Shown piece by piece: positions 16,212 through 24,804 of a stretch of DNA of 64,000 nt (positions within the stretch are counted from its first letter, which is position 1; every line of letters starts with the position of its first letter). The DNA comes from Cognatishimia sp. 1_MG-2023 (GTDB lineage Bacteria > Pseudomonadota > Alphaproteobacteria > Rhodobacterales > Rhodobacteraceae). The stretch covers positions 248,001-312,000 of the forward strand of contig NZ_JAUORX010000004.1 of assembly GCF_030548175.1 (NCBI RefSeq), read 5' to 3'. A program made the position numbers and the translations under genes. The notes beneath the pieces are model-generated. The model searched no databases, had not been told where the DNA came from, and was given only the letters and a program-made list of their open reading frames with translations.

Positions 16212-16811
16212 TCAAATTAGCAACACTTGTGTGCCAACTTCCGCTACTTCAAATAGCTCAGCGATATGTTCGTTGTACAAGCCGATGCAACCGTTGGATG
16301 AGCGACGGCCGATTTTACGCGTATCATGCGTGCCATGGATTCGGTAATACGTCCAACTTAGATAAAGCGCGTGGGTTCCCAAGGGGTTGTCAGGGCCCGG
16401 GCCAACAAACGCAGGCCACTCTGGGTTACGCTTTAACATCGAAGGTGTTGGGCGCCAGCTCGGGCCAACAACTTTGCGCACGATCTTAGTACGACCACGG
16501 CGCGTTAGGTCTTCGGTCAGCGGCACTGAGGACGGGTAAAGCTTATAGTCGCCCTCTTCACTCCAGTAATGAAGTGCACGGCTGGTGATATCGACGAGGA
16601 TCGCACCCTTTTTCAAATTGTCGAAATAAGGCTCCCAACGCATTGAACGAAAGCTTGATGTATTGCGGCGCACAACTTCGTTAATGTCGCGCTCGACTTC
16701 TGTTGTGGCAGCATCATTTACATCCTGCGCCAGCGCCGGCGTACTTAAGAAAGCAGCGCCGCTCGCCATAAAGGCGCGGCGGCCCAAGCCGGTTTTACGG
16801 AATTCACTCAT
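16212..16811 (-). CDS. L,D-transpeptidase (YkuD), twin-arginine signal
   Basis: A 199-residue periplasmic L,D-transpeptidase. The N-terminus has GRRAFMASGAAFLSTPALAQ, a Tat-type signal with cleavage after ALA. The YkuD domain spans ~75-199 with HALYLSWTYYRIHGTHD and the active-site SSNGCIGLYN. Such enzymes form 3-3 peptidoglycan cross-links or attach outer-membrane lipoproteins to peptidoglycan. The protein starts with a region (TEVERDINEVVRRNTSSF) typical of alphaproteobacterial members. A weak inverted repeat TTTGGC/GCCAAA (16188-16205) follows the stop codon and may help end the transcript. Confidence 0.9.
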   Translation of the reverse strand: MSEFRKTGLGRRAFMASGAAFLSTPALAQDVNDAATTEVERDINEVVRRNTSSFRSMRWEPYFDNLKKGAILVDITSRALHYWSEEGDYKLYPSSVPLTEDLTRRGRTKIVRKVVGPSWRPTPSMLKRNPEWPAFVGPGPDNPLGTHALYLSWTYYRIHGTHDTRKIGRRSSNGCIGLYNEHIAELFEVAEVGTQVLLI

Positions 16812-16982
16812 ATTTTTGCCTCTGCGATTTGCGCAATTTGGGTGATTTTATGGCCTGAAAGACGCAGTCGCAAATCAAACAAGCGTCATTTGGCCTATGT
16901 CACAGGAATGTGGGCTTTCAACGCAACGCCTCAGCCGCTAGACCCTTAAATAGCGAATAATCCTCAGGCGGAAGAACGAATA

Positions 16983-17543
16983 ATGCGTCTAATAGCAGCT
17001 TTTCTAGCGGTTTTGTTGACTTTGTCAGCGTGTACCACATCCGGAACGGGCCCCACCACTTTGGGTGCAGATGGCAAACCACTGCCGCGCCTCTATCGAA
17101 TCAGGGCGAACGACACATCTAAAATCCAATTTCGCATGCTTGATTCTGTTAATGCGCTACGTTCGGCATCCGGCATTCCAGCCGTTGAACTTGACGCCAA
17201 GCTGGTTGCGGCAGCCGCTACACATGCGCGTGACATGTCTATCCAGAACCGCCCTTGGCATTTTGGCTCTGACGGGTCGTCGCCTATTCAGCGTGTAGCA
17301 CGTGCAGGTTATACAGGCACATTGGTCGGCGAGGCGATTTCTGAAACCTACGAAACCGAGCTTCAAACGCTTGGTGCTTGGATGGAAGAAACCGGATCAC
17401 GTCAGGTTATCCTAGATAACACTGCGCGCCACATGGGCTTTGCTTGGCATCAGGAAAGCAACGGTAAAATCTGGTGGACGCTGGTTATGGGCGCACCCGC
17501 AGGTGTTGTCGGCGCCCCAGAACTGGTCGCCTTTGCTCAGTAA
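16983..17543 (+). CDS. CAP/SCP-domain lipoprotein
   Basis: A 186-residue secreted protein of the CAP (SCP/PR-1) superfamily. The lipoprotein signal MRLIAAFLAVLLTLSACTTS has its lipobox LSAC at residues 14-17 or so. The CAP domain begins ~45: MLDSVNALRSASGIPAVELD, HARDMSIQNRPWHFGSDG, then GEAISE and HMGFAWHQE. Bacterial CAP proteins are poorly characterised; some bind lipids or act on peptidoglycan. Its location between two L,D-transpeptidase genes suggests a cell-envelope role. It ends 3 bp from the convergent LdtB-type gene. Confidence 0.88.
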   Translation: MRLIAAFLAVLLTLSACTTSGTGPTTLGADGKPLPRLYRIRANDTSKIQFRMLDSVNALRSASGIPAVELDAKLVAAAATHARDMSIQNRPWHFGSDGSSPIQRVARAGYTGTLVGEAISETYETELQTLGAWMEETGSRQVILDNTARHMGFAWHQESNGKIWWTLVMGAPAGVVGAPELVAFAQ

Positions 17544-17546
17544 ATC

Positions 17547-18038
17547 TTATTTGTAGATGGTGATGGGCGTGCCGTTTTTCACCATCGCATAGATTTCCTG
17601 CACTTCTTTGTTTGTCACAGCAATACAACCGGCGGTCCAATCTCGGCCGCCGTTATTGTATTTGGAAGGGCGACCGTGAATGAAGATGTCGCCACCGGGG
17701 CTAAAACCCTTGCTTGCGGCATAGGCCCGATCCGCGGCATTCGGATAGGAGATGCCGATTGATAAGTGAAACTGACTATTCGGATTGCGGCGATCAATCG
17801 TGTATTCGCCCTCTGGCGTGCGGCCATCGCCTTCGCGAACTTTGTGGCCAACTGGGCCAAAGCCAAGACCGACATCATATTGCTTTAACGCCTTAGTGCC
17901 GTGCATCAGATACATCTTGCGCTGTTCTTTATAGACAAGAACGCGCGTGACCTCTGGCCCGCGATAGGTTTCGAATTTACTGTCGCTACAGGCGGACAAC
18001 CCCACAAGGGCTACCAAAAAAAGTACAATTATACGCAT
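17547..18038 (-). CDS. L,D-transpeptidase lipoprotein
   Basis: A 163-residue YkuD-domain protein with a lipoprotein signal (MRIIVLFLVALVGLSACSDS, lipobox LSAC). The catalytic region is HLSIGISYPN, IFIHGRPSKYNNGGRDW and TAGCIAVTNKEVQEIY; Cys in AGC is the nucleophile. It is much smaller than the Tat-exported paralogue at 16212-16811 and is membrane-anchored. Its stop is separated from the convergent CAP gene by 3 bp. Whether it cross-links peptidoglycan or cleaves lipoprotein tethers is not decidable from sequence. Confidence 0.9.
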   Translation of the reverse strand: MRIIVLFLVALVGLSACSDSKFETYRGPEVTRVLVYKEQRKMYLMHGTKALKQYDVGLGFGPVGHKVREGDGRTPEGEYTIDRRNPNSQFHLSIGISYPNAADRAYAASKGFSPGGDIFIHGRPSKYNNGGRDWTAGCIAVTNKEVQEIYAMVKNGTPITIYK

Positions 18039-18125
18039 TACTATTCTCGTTGACTGCTCAGTGCCAATTTACCACGGCCCGCCTGTTGCGCCCAGAGGGC
18101 ATTCGCCCTTCACGGCAATGTGAGG

Positions 18126-19340
18126 CTAGGCGCGTACGAATCGACCAACGACTTCAATATGGCTAGACCAGCGGAACTGATCGACGACCTGCACCCAATC
18201 TAGTTTATAACCACCTTCGATCAAAATCGCCGCATCCCGTGCAAACGTCACTGGGTTACAAGAGACGAAGGCAACCGTGGTTACTTTGGACTTTGCGATT
18301 TCACGGCACTGCGCCTCTGCACCGGCACGCGGTGGATCAATCACGATTGCATCGTATTTCAGATCACCCGCGATAAACGGATTACGAAACAAATCGCGTG
18401 TTTCTGTTGTGACGCGCTTTAGCCCTTTAGCCATGCGCCAGCCTTGATCAAGCGCTGACAACATAGCGCCTTCACCTTCGACGGCGTGAACCTCGGCGTT
18501 CTCAGCCAGAGGTAGGGAAAAGGTGCCGCAACCCGCAAACAAATCCGCGACTTTAGAAGCATCGCCAACAATTTCTTGAACTGCCCGCAAAAGCGCATCT
18601 TCGCCCTCGCGTGTGGCCTGTAGAAACGCACCGGGTGGAGGCGTGACTTTTGCCGCGCCAAAAGGTTGCCAAGGCGGTATCCGAGTCGCAAGGACTTCGC
18701 CATCCCAAGTTAGCCGTGCAACACCAAGTTTTTGCGCCTCAATCCCAAGCTCGGCTTCAAATGGGCCATCAAGGGGTTTCCCGCCTGAAACAGAAATATC
18801 TAGCCCTTCAGGGGCGAGCGTGGCTGTGACCGAAATCTCACCTTTGCGCGACGCGCCCATGATCGCGAGCGCCTCGGCAATACCCAGCGCGGGCTTTAGA
18901 TCTGGGTGAAGTAATTGGCAGTCAGGAATCTCTGTCAGCACATCGCTGGCACGCATATGGAATCCTGCCATCGCCCCCTTTTTGGTGCGGCGTGCAGAAA
19001 TCACCGCACGACGGCGACTATTCGCAGGCGACGTTTCAATAGGTCGAAAATCAGCTTCGATCCCTTGAGCAGACAGCGCATGGCGTACAATATCTACTTT
19101 CCAGTCCGCGACAAAGGCATCGCTGGCATGCTGCAAACTGCAACCGCCACAAGCTTTGTAATGGCGACATGGCGCTTTCACCCGGTTCTCGGACGGGGTC
19201 ACAACCCGCATATCTTGCAGCTTAGTGCCATCGAGTGTGCCGGTGACCACTTCGCCCGGCAAGGCTAGCGGTACAAAAACGGGGCCATCGGCGATGCCGT
19301 CGCCCTGATGTCCAAGTCGGATGATTGTATGTTCTGTCAT
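18126..19340 (-). CDS. TrmA/RumA-family RNA (uracil-5-)-methyltransferase with 4Fe-4S site
   Basis: A 404-residue class I RNA methyltransferase. A TRAM-like N-terminus (~1-50) is followed by the iron-sulfur cysteines CRHYKACGGCSLQH and a fourth Cys in IPDCQLLHP. The C-terminal SAM domain has LFAGCGTFSLPLAENA, VIDPPRAGAEAQCR and the catalytic VSCNPVTFARD. Family members make m5U in 23S rRNA (RlmC/RlmD) or tRNA (TrmA); the iron-sulfur cysteines favour the RlmD-like rRNA branch. The exact target base cannot be assigned here. The gene stands alone between an L,D-transpeptidase and an ABC exporter. Confidence 0.88.
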   Translation of the reverse strand: MTEHTIIRLGHQGDGIADGPVFVPLALPGEVVTGTLDGTKLQDMRVVTPSENRVKAPCRHYKACGGCSLQHASDAFVADWKVDIVRHALSAQGIEADFRPIETSPANSRRRAVISARRTKKGAMAGFHMRASDVLTEIPDCQLLHPDLKPALGIAEALAIMGASRKGEISVTATLAPEGLDISVSGGKPLDGPFEAELGIEAQKLGVARLTWDGEVLATRIPPWQPFGAAKVTPPPGAFLQATREGEDALLRAVQEIVGDASKVADLFAGCGTFSLPLAENAEVHAVEGEGAMLSALDQGWRMAKGLKRVTTETRDLFRNPFIAGDLKYDAIVIDPPRAGAEAQCREIAKSKVTTVAFVSCNPVTFARDAAILIEGGYKLDWVQVVDQFRWSSHIEVVGRFVRA

Positions 19341-19387
19341 GCAACGGGCCTTACCCCGCTTAGATGGAACTGAAAACCCCTACGGCC

Positions 19388-21253
19388 TTATTCGGCAGCT
19401 TCGACACTATCAAAGCCACCGGATTGATGGTTCCAGAATCGTGCATAGCGACCGTTTTGCTCAAGCAATTCTTGGTGCGTGCCTTGCTCAATGATATTGC
19501 CAGCCTCCATCACCAAGATACGATCCATTTGCGCGATGGTCGACAAGCGGTGCGCAATTGCGATAACGGTTTTCCCTTGCATAACCTGTGTGAGCGCAGC
19601 CTGAATTTCCGCCTCAACTTCGCTGTCCAGCGCACTTGTCGCCTCATCCAAAACAAGAATTGGCGCGTCTTTCAGAATGGCACGCGCTAGGGCTATGCGT
19701 TGCCGTTGCCCGCCAGAGAGCTTCACGCCCTTTTCCCCGAGATGCGCGTCAAGCCCTTCCCGCCCCTGTAAGTCACGTAGCCCTAACACGAAGTCATAAG
19801 CCCTTGCCTGCTTAAGTGCTTGGACAACGTCAGCCTCGGGCGCATCAGGTCTGCCATATCGAATGTTATCCAAAGCTGATCTGTTAAACATGGCTGTGTC
19901 TTGCGTGACCATAGAAATCATGCTGCGCAAGCTTTCCTGCGTGACTTTGCCGATGTCATAGCCGTCAACCAAGATACGACCCTGTTCTGGCTCATACAGG
20001 CGCAAAAGCGTTGAGACTAATGTAGACTTACCAGCCCCGGATGCACCAACCACCCCAACCCGCTCACCAGCCGCAATCGAGACCGTTAGATTAGAAATTC
20101 CTCCACCCACGCGGCCATAAGAAAACGTGACATCATCAAATTTAATATCACCCAATGGGCGCGGCAGAACCTGCGCATCCGGTGCATCCACAAGAACATG
20201 AGACTTGGTTAAGGTGTTCATCCCATCCTCGACCTCACCAATTTTCGCATAGATTCCCATGACGGTGAACGACACCCAGTTGATCATCTGGCTCAGGCGT
20301 AGCGCAATCGCACCGACACTTGTCAATTGACCAATCGTGGCAGAGCCAATGGACCAAAAGTATACCGTGGTTCCAATCAGCAGCACTGGCAACAGCCCCG
20401 CAACAATCAATAAGATCCCCCTAAAACTTACGGAAACATAGCCAAATTCAAGCGCCGCAGAGCGCAAGGACCGCAGAGCCTCTGTCGCGGCTTGGTCCTC
20501 ATGGGCGCTATGTGCAAATAACTTAACCGTTCGCATATTTGTGACGGTATCGACGATTTGTCCCGTTACCGTTGCCCGCGCACCCGCGCGCATTTTTGCG
20601 TACTTTCGAATTTTGGGCATAAAGTAGCGAAACAGCGGGAAGTACAGGCATATCCAAAACAGCAAGATCAGGCTAACCCGCCAATCGACGGCTGCGAGTA
20701 TCAGCATCGCGGCTACGGCGGAAATAACGGCAAATACAACTGTGTTGATAAAATCTAGAACAACATCTGTTAATGCGCTCGCCGTCTGCATCTGCTTTTG
20801 CGCAATGCGACCCGCAAAATCATTATCAAAAAAGCTAACCGATTGACCAAGTGTCCAGCGGTGTAATCGAGAGTTAATCTGAGGAAAGAGATTTGGCCCT
20901 AAGATAAGGCTTTGAACAGTTGAACCGACCGAAAACAGCAAAGGTCGCGCGACAAGAAAAAACAAGACGCCGCCGACAAGTAGAAACGCATTATCCGCAA
21001 ACACGGTATCTGCATCTGCCGTCGCCAAAACATCAATAATCCGGCCAAGAATAAAGGCAGCCGCAACATCCAATGTGCCCGCAAGACACGATGCTAAAAC
21101 CCCGATGATCAACATCGAATAGCTGCCCTTGAGACACCATAGGATAAATGGCCAAAGCTTATTCGGCGGTGCGCTCTCTATTGGCTTAAACGGATCAACC
21201 CGTTGGTTAAATCGTGTGATGCCTATCCAGCGGAAAATCGTTTCAAATGTCAC
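19388..21253 (-). CDS. ABC exporter, fused membrane and ATPase domains
   Basis: A 621-residue half-transporter. Six transmembrane helices span ~45-340; the ATPase domain (~375-610) has Walker A GASGAGKST, Q-loop VTQD, signature LSGGQRQR, Walker B ILVLDEATSALD and His-loop AIAHRLS. It would work as a homodimer or with an unseen partner. The substrate is unknown; similar roseobacter proteins are annotated as lipid or multidrug exporters. The start is GTG at 21251-21253. The 291 bp upstream (21254-21544) contain no gene or clear motif that I can see. Neighbours do not indicate a function. Confidence 0.92.
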   Translation of the reverse strand: MTFETIFRWIGITRFNQRVDPFKPIESAPPNKLWPFILWCLKGSYSMLIIGVLASCLAGTLDVAAAFILGRIIDVLATADADTVFADNAFLLVGGVLFFLVARPLLFSVGSTVQSLILGPNLFPQINSRLHRWTLGQSVSFFDNDFAGRIAQKQMQTASALTDVVLDFINTVVFAVISAVAAMLILAAVDWRVSLILLFWICLYFPLFRYFMPKIRKYAKMRAGARATVTGQIVDTVTNMRTVKLFAHSAHEDQAATEALRSLRSAALEFGYVSVSFRGILLIVAGLLPVLLIGTTVYFWSIGSATIGQLTSVGAIALRLSQMINWVSFTVMGIYAKIGEVEDGMNTLTKSHVLVDAPDAQVLPRPLGDIKFDDVTFSYGRVGGGISNLTVSIAAGERVGVVGASGAGKSTLVSTLLRLYEPEQGRILVDGYDIGKVTQESLRSMISMVTQDTAMFNRSALDNIRYGRPDAPEADVVQALKQARAYDFVLGLRDLQGREGLDAHLGEKGVKLSGGQRQRIALARAILKDAPILVLDEATSALDSEVEAEIQAALTQVMQGKTVIAIAHRLSTIAQMDRILVMEAGNIIEQGTHQELLEQNGRYARFWNHQSGGFDSVEAAE

Positions 21254-21544
21254 TCGGCAGCCTCCGTGCCAAAAAATCGCTAGATCTTCGTTGCGAAAAC
21301 CAAACGCACGAGCCGCCTAATTCGAGATTACGCGCTGATCTACCACCAGAATACTAGTCCGCCTGCGCGATAGTAGTCGGCCTATATGGGAAAGCAATTA
21401 CGGTTTTCCCTGCTATTTACCTTAGATCGCTGCCTATTCCCGTAGCCTAGGTCGCTTATCGCTTCGCCCAAATAGGGTGGCTCGTCCTTCGAAATCGCAC
21501 CTGCACAGGAAGGGATTGTAATTAAAACGTCTCTAACTAAGCGA

Positions 21545-22696
21545 TTACAGTGCCAAAAGCTGCTCTTTTGTCAGTTCGAAATGCGATGCGATCCATGCTG
21601 CCTCAAGCGCTTTCAATTTTGTACCAAGCGCCGGGCCCTGAAATTGATCAATCAGGTCCTTTGCAGTGACCGGGAATTGGGCCGCAGCACCTGCAATTGC
21701 CGCCGTAGCGTCCGTTGCATTCAGGGGCATCTCAAGCATTGCTGCCCGCAACAACACGACAGAGACCGCACGTTCGGCCCCTAGTCGGTACCCCAATTCG
21801 TCTGGTGGCGTTGTTGCCCCAATTTCATCGCGCAGAACCTGAAAATCGACCGCCTGTTTTTTAGACAACCGCAAGGCTTCACTCACGTTAGCACCGCCCA
21901 GCGCCGCCAAACGACGTAACGCGTTTGGTGCTTGTCCAAGCTGTTCTTCTAAGTGCACCAAAGGCGCCAAAGCGCGGTCATCTGCCCCATTTAAAACAGG
22001 AAACAACGCACCACATTGGCGCATTGCGGCAATGGAGGGGGCGGGATTGGGCGCGGCCAAGAGCTTTAGCATTTCGCTGCCAACACGTTCTTTGGAAAGG
22101 CGTGTAAGACCATCAGCATTCTCAGCAATCGCGGAGAGTGCATCGGCGTCGATGCCCGCATCGGGGTCACCATACCAAGCGTGAAACCGGAAATAACGCA
22201 GGATGCGAAGGTAGTCTTCGCGAATGCGTTGGCCCGCATCGTCGATAAACCGGAAACGTCGCGCCTTTAAGTCAACCAATCCACCCAGCGGATCAACCAA
22301 TGTCCCGTCAGACCGCACATAAAGCGCATTCATCGTGAAATCACGTCTATGGGCGTCATCTTCAACTGTGTCAGAAAACGCAACAACTGCGCGGCGCCCG
22401 TCAGTTTCAACATCCTTGCGAAAGGTGGTTATTTCGTGCGGAATTCCATCTGCAACAACTGTAATTGTCCCGTGGTCTATACCGGTTGGAATGGCTTTTA
22501 GACCTGCGTCTTTTGCCAATGCCATGACCCGCTCTGGGCGCGCATCGCTGGATATATCGATATCGGATACCGGCACACCCAGCAGAGCATTCCGCACACA
22601 CCCACCAACCAAAAGCGCTTGGTGGCCACCACCTTCTAACATCTTACAAACCGCCTGCGTCGACGGGCGCGTCAGCCAGTCGCCTGAGACAATCAT
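21545..22696 (-). CDS. cca: CCA-adding enzyme / tRNA nucleotidyltransferase
   Basis: A 383-residue class II nucleotidyltransferase that builds or repairs the CCA end of tRNA. It has the head-domain motif LLVGGCVRNALLG, catalytic DIDISSDARPE, FTMNALYVRSDG and the RFRFIDDAGQRIREDYLRIL template-reading motif. It could also be a poly(A)-polymerase-like paralogue, but the length and motifs fit CCA addition. The start (ATG 22694-22696) overlaps the stop of the Nudix gene as ATGA; a longer in-frame ORF upstream lies within that gene and is rejected. It forms a unit with the Nudix gene and hslO. Confidence 0.93.
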   Translation of the reverse strand: MIVSGDWLTRPSTQAVCKMLEGGGHQALLVGGCVRNALLGVPVSDIDISSDARPERVMALAKDAGLKAIPTGIDHGTITVVADGIPHEITTFRKDVETDGRRAVVAFSDTVEDDAHRRDFTMNALYVRSDGTLVDPLGGLVDLKARRFRFIDDAGQRIREDYLRILRYFRFHAWYGDPDAGIDADALSAIAENADGLTRLSKERVGSEMLKLLAAPNPAPSIAAMRQCGALFPVLNGADDRALAPLVHLEEQLGQAPNALRRLAALGGANVSEALRLSKKQAVDFQVLRDEIGATTPPDELGYRLGAERAVSVVLLRAAMLEMPLNATDATAAIAGAAAQFPVTAKDLIDQFQGPALGTKLKALEAAWIASHFELTKEQLLAL

Positions 22697-23289
22697 GCAG
22701 ACATCCTTTCGGCCAAACCACGCAAAATACGCGCTGTAGCGCCCCAAATATAATAGGGACCAAACGGCACCGTGTAGTAATGACGGCTTGCTCCACGCCA
22801 ACGACGGCCTTGGATCGAAAAACGGGATAAGTCTGTCACATGCGCTAATGGCACATGAAACACTTCGTCGACCTCGTTTAATTCAGGAATGATTTCAAAC
22901 GGCCGTTCAACCAACCCAATAACGGGTGTCATTGTAAAGCTGGTCACTGTCTCATGGGCTGGCAGCGCCCCTAAAACACGAACGTTTTCAGACGGCAGGC
23001 CAATCTCTTCGCGCGCCTCTCGTAACGCAGCCGCGATAACATCAGCGTCGCTTTCATCCTGTTTTCCACCCGGAAACGCAATTTGCCCGGGATGGTGTTT
23101 CAAATGCGAGCTGCGCTTGGTCAAGATTACCTGCGCCACGCCGTCTAGCACTTGCACCGGGATCAAAACGCCAGCGGGGCGCAATGTGCGCCCCTCCGGA
23201 AGAACCACATCCGGGTTCAAATCAAAATCCGATGACGCCGATGTTTCACGGCCCAGCGCGGTTAACAATGGCGCCAACGGATCAATCAT
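22693..23289 (-). CDS. Nudix hydrolase, CoA pyrophosphatase-like
   Basis: A 198-residue Nudix protein. Its Nudix box FPGGKQDESDADVIAAALRE is followed by AREEIGLP, and the upstream LTKRSSHLKHHPGQIAFPGG matches the NuCoA motif of CoA diphosphatases (NudL/YeaB). Such enzymes cleave CoA or oxidised CoA to phosphopantetheine and AMP. Substrate is inferred from the motif. It overlaps hslO upstream (ATGA) and cca downstream (ATGA), a three-gene translationally coupled set, though no shared function is obvious. Confidence 0.9.
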   Translation of the reverse strand: MIDPLAPLLTALGRETSASSDFDLNPDVVLPEGRTLRPAGVLIPVQVLDGVAQVILTKRSSHLKHHPGQIAFPGGKQDESDADVIAAALREAREEIGLPSENVRVLGALPAHETVTSFTMTPVIGLVERPFEIIPELNEVDEVFHVPLAHVTDLSRFSIQGRRWRGASRHYYTVPFGPYYIWGATARILRGLAERMSA

Positions 23290-24275
23290 TCAGCTGATTT
23301 CTCTGCCTGAAACCCAACGGTCTTTGGGTCCAGATCATAGTGCGAGCTGCAGAACTGACAGTCTGCGGTCACACGACCGTCTTCATTGGTCATCGTCTCA
23401 ATGTCTTTGGCAGAATAGATCGACAGACTTTGGCGTACGCGATCTTCGGAACAAGTGCATCCAAACGTGACAGATTGCGCATCATAAACGCGCGGACCTT
23501 CTTCGTGGAACAGGCGAACCAACAATTGATCCGGCGTGACCGTTGGGCCAATCAGCTCGATCTCTTCAACAGAGCTCAGCAGAATATTGGCGCGGTTCCA
23601 GTTTTCTTCATCATCGTCTTGCAACAGATCACTTGCGGTCAAAAGGCCATCTTCGCCCGAACCACCTTCGCCCGAGGCAAATGGAGACGCTTTTGGCATA
23701 TGCTGCAACATCACGCCGCCTGCGCGCCAATGTTCCCCAATGCCCGGCTCAATAGATTTCCCGATACGAAGCGCGAAACGTGTTGGCAATTGCTCGGACT
23801 GCGCAAAATACCCTTCGGCGCTTGCACTTATTGAACCACCGGCAAGGGCTGAAATCCCTTGGTATGGCTTCATGCCTTCACCTTGGTCGATCATCACGGC
23901 GAAATAGCCTTTGCCAAGCTGGTCAAACGGCGCTTCGTCAGTAATCCGATCTTTGTCAAAGGATGCATAGGCACGGATACGCGCGGGTTCACCCTTTTCG
24001 GTTGGTCCGTAGTAGTCCGTAGCGATCATACGCACAGGGCCATCGGTTTGAACTTGCAACGAAAGCTTCCAGCGCAATTCAATTGTTTGACCGATCAGCG
24101 CGGTTAAAAGCGCCATCTCGGCAACGAGAGCCTCAACCGCCGGAGGGTAATCGTGCTGTTTTAGAATGCCGTGCAACACGCCATCTAGGCGCGCAACGCG
24201 ACCACGAATATCCGATTTATCCAGCTGAAACGGCAGTACAGTGTCGTCCCAGGCAATTTTTTGTCCGAGGGTCAT
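23286..24275 (-). CDS. hslO: Hsp33 redox-regulated chaperone
   Basis: A 329-residue holdase chaperone activated by oxidation and heat. The C-terminal zinc centre is present: CTCSEDRVRQSL and CQFCSSHYDL give the CxC and CxxC cysteines. The N-terminal domain has LDGVLHGILKQHDYPPAVE and DYYGPTEKGE. It is longer than E. coli Hsp33 (292 residues), partly by an acidic insert near residues 205-225 (SGEGGSGEDG). It is first of a coupled set with a Nudix gene and cca. Confidence 0.96.
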   Translation of the reverse strand: MTLGQKIAWDDTVLPFQLDKSDIRGRVARLDGVLHGILKQHDYPPAVEALVAEMALLTALIGQTIELRWKLSLQVQTDGPVRMIATDYYGPTEKGEPARIRAYASFDKDRITDEAPFDQLGKGYFAVMIDQGEGMKPYQGISALAGGSISASAEGYFAQSEQLPTRFALRIGKSIEPGIGEHWRAGGVMLQHMPKASPFASGEGGSGEDGLLTASDLLQDDDEENWNRANILLSSVEEIELIGPTVTPDQLLVRLFHEEGPRVYDAQSVTFGCTCSEDRVRQSLSIYSAKDIETMTNEDGRVTADCQFCSSHYDLDPKTVGFQAEKSAE

Positions 24276-24354
24276 GGGGTTTCCTTACAAGCCTTATCTT
24301 GGCATACCGCAGCTATATAGGTGCGGCAAGACGTGTGAAAAGGGCCAGTAACGT

Positions 24355-24804
24355 ATGATTAGACGGTTTGGAACCCCACCCGAAGCGGAACGCCGCTATA
24401 TCCGCCGCCCCGGAGCCTATGTCGTGTTGTTGCAGGGCGACGACATGTTGGTCACCCGCGAAGACCGATCAGATGTTGGAATTGCACCAGAATTTCAGTT
24501 GCCGGGTGGCGGTATTGATCCGGGTGAATCACCTATTCCAGCGCTGCATCGCGAAGTGATGGAGGAAACCGGCTGGACGATGGCATCACCCCGACGACTG
24601 GGCGCATTTCGGCGGTTTGTCTTTATGCCAGAATACGATCTGTGGGCTGACAAGATTTGCACAATCTATGTGGCCCGTCCGGTTCGCCGCTTTGGCCCGC
24701 CGTTAGAGGATGGTCACACCGCAATCTGGATGCCACGCGACCAAGCGACTCGCCTTTTGGCGAATGTCGGTGACCGCCACTTTGCCCAGCGCGCCCGCTT
24801 TTAG
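24355..24804 (+). CDS. Nudix hydrolase, subtype unknown
   Basis: A 149-residue Nudix protein with the box LPGGGIDPGESPIPALHREV and MEETGW (residues ~55-75). The N-terminus MIRRFGTPPEAERRYIRRPG and central FVFMPEYDLWADKICTIYVA are not diagnostic of a subtype known to me. It lacks the MutT and CoA motifs of the window's other two Nudix genes. It is divergent from hslO by 79 bp, and its stop codon TAG shares TTAG with the TAA of the convergent response-regulator gene. Confidence 0.85.
   Translation: MIRRFGTPPEAERRYIRRPGAYVVLLQGDDMLVTREDRSDVGIAPEFQLPGGGIDPGESPIPALHREVMEETGWTMASPRRLGAFRRFVFMPEYDLWADKICTIYVARPVRRFGPPLEDGHTAIWMPRDQATRLLANVGDRHFAQRARF

Noticed and set aside
21254-21544. Possible RNA gene between the ABC exporter and cca
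   Set aside because: I see no tRNA cloverleaf, strong terminator or conserved small-RNA pattern in these 291 bases.
22697-22801. N-terminal extension of the CCA-adding enzyme
   Set aside because: It overlaps the Nudix coding region in a different frame; ATGA overlap at 22693-22696 gives the proper start.
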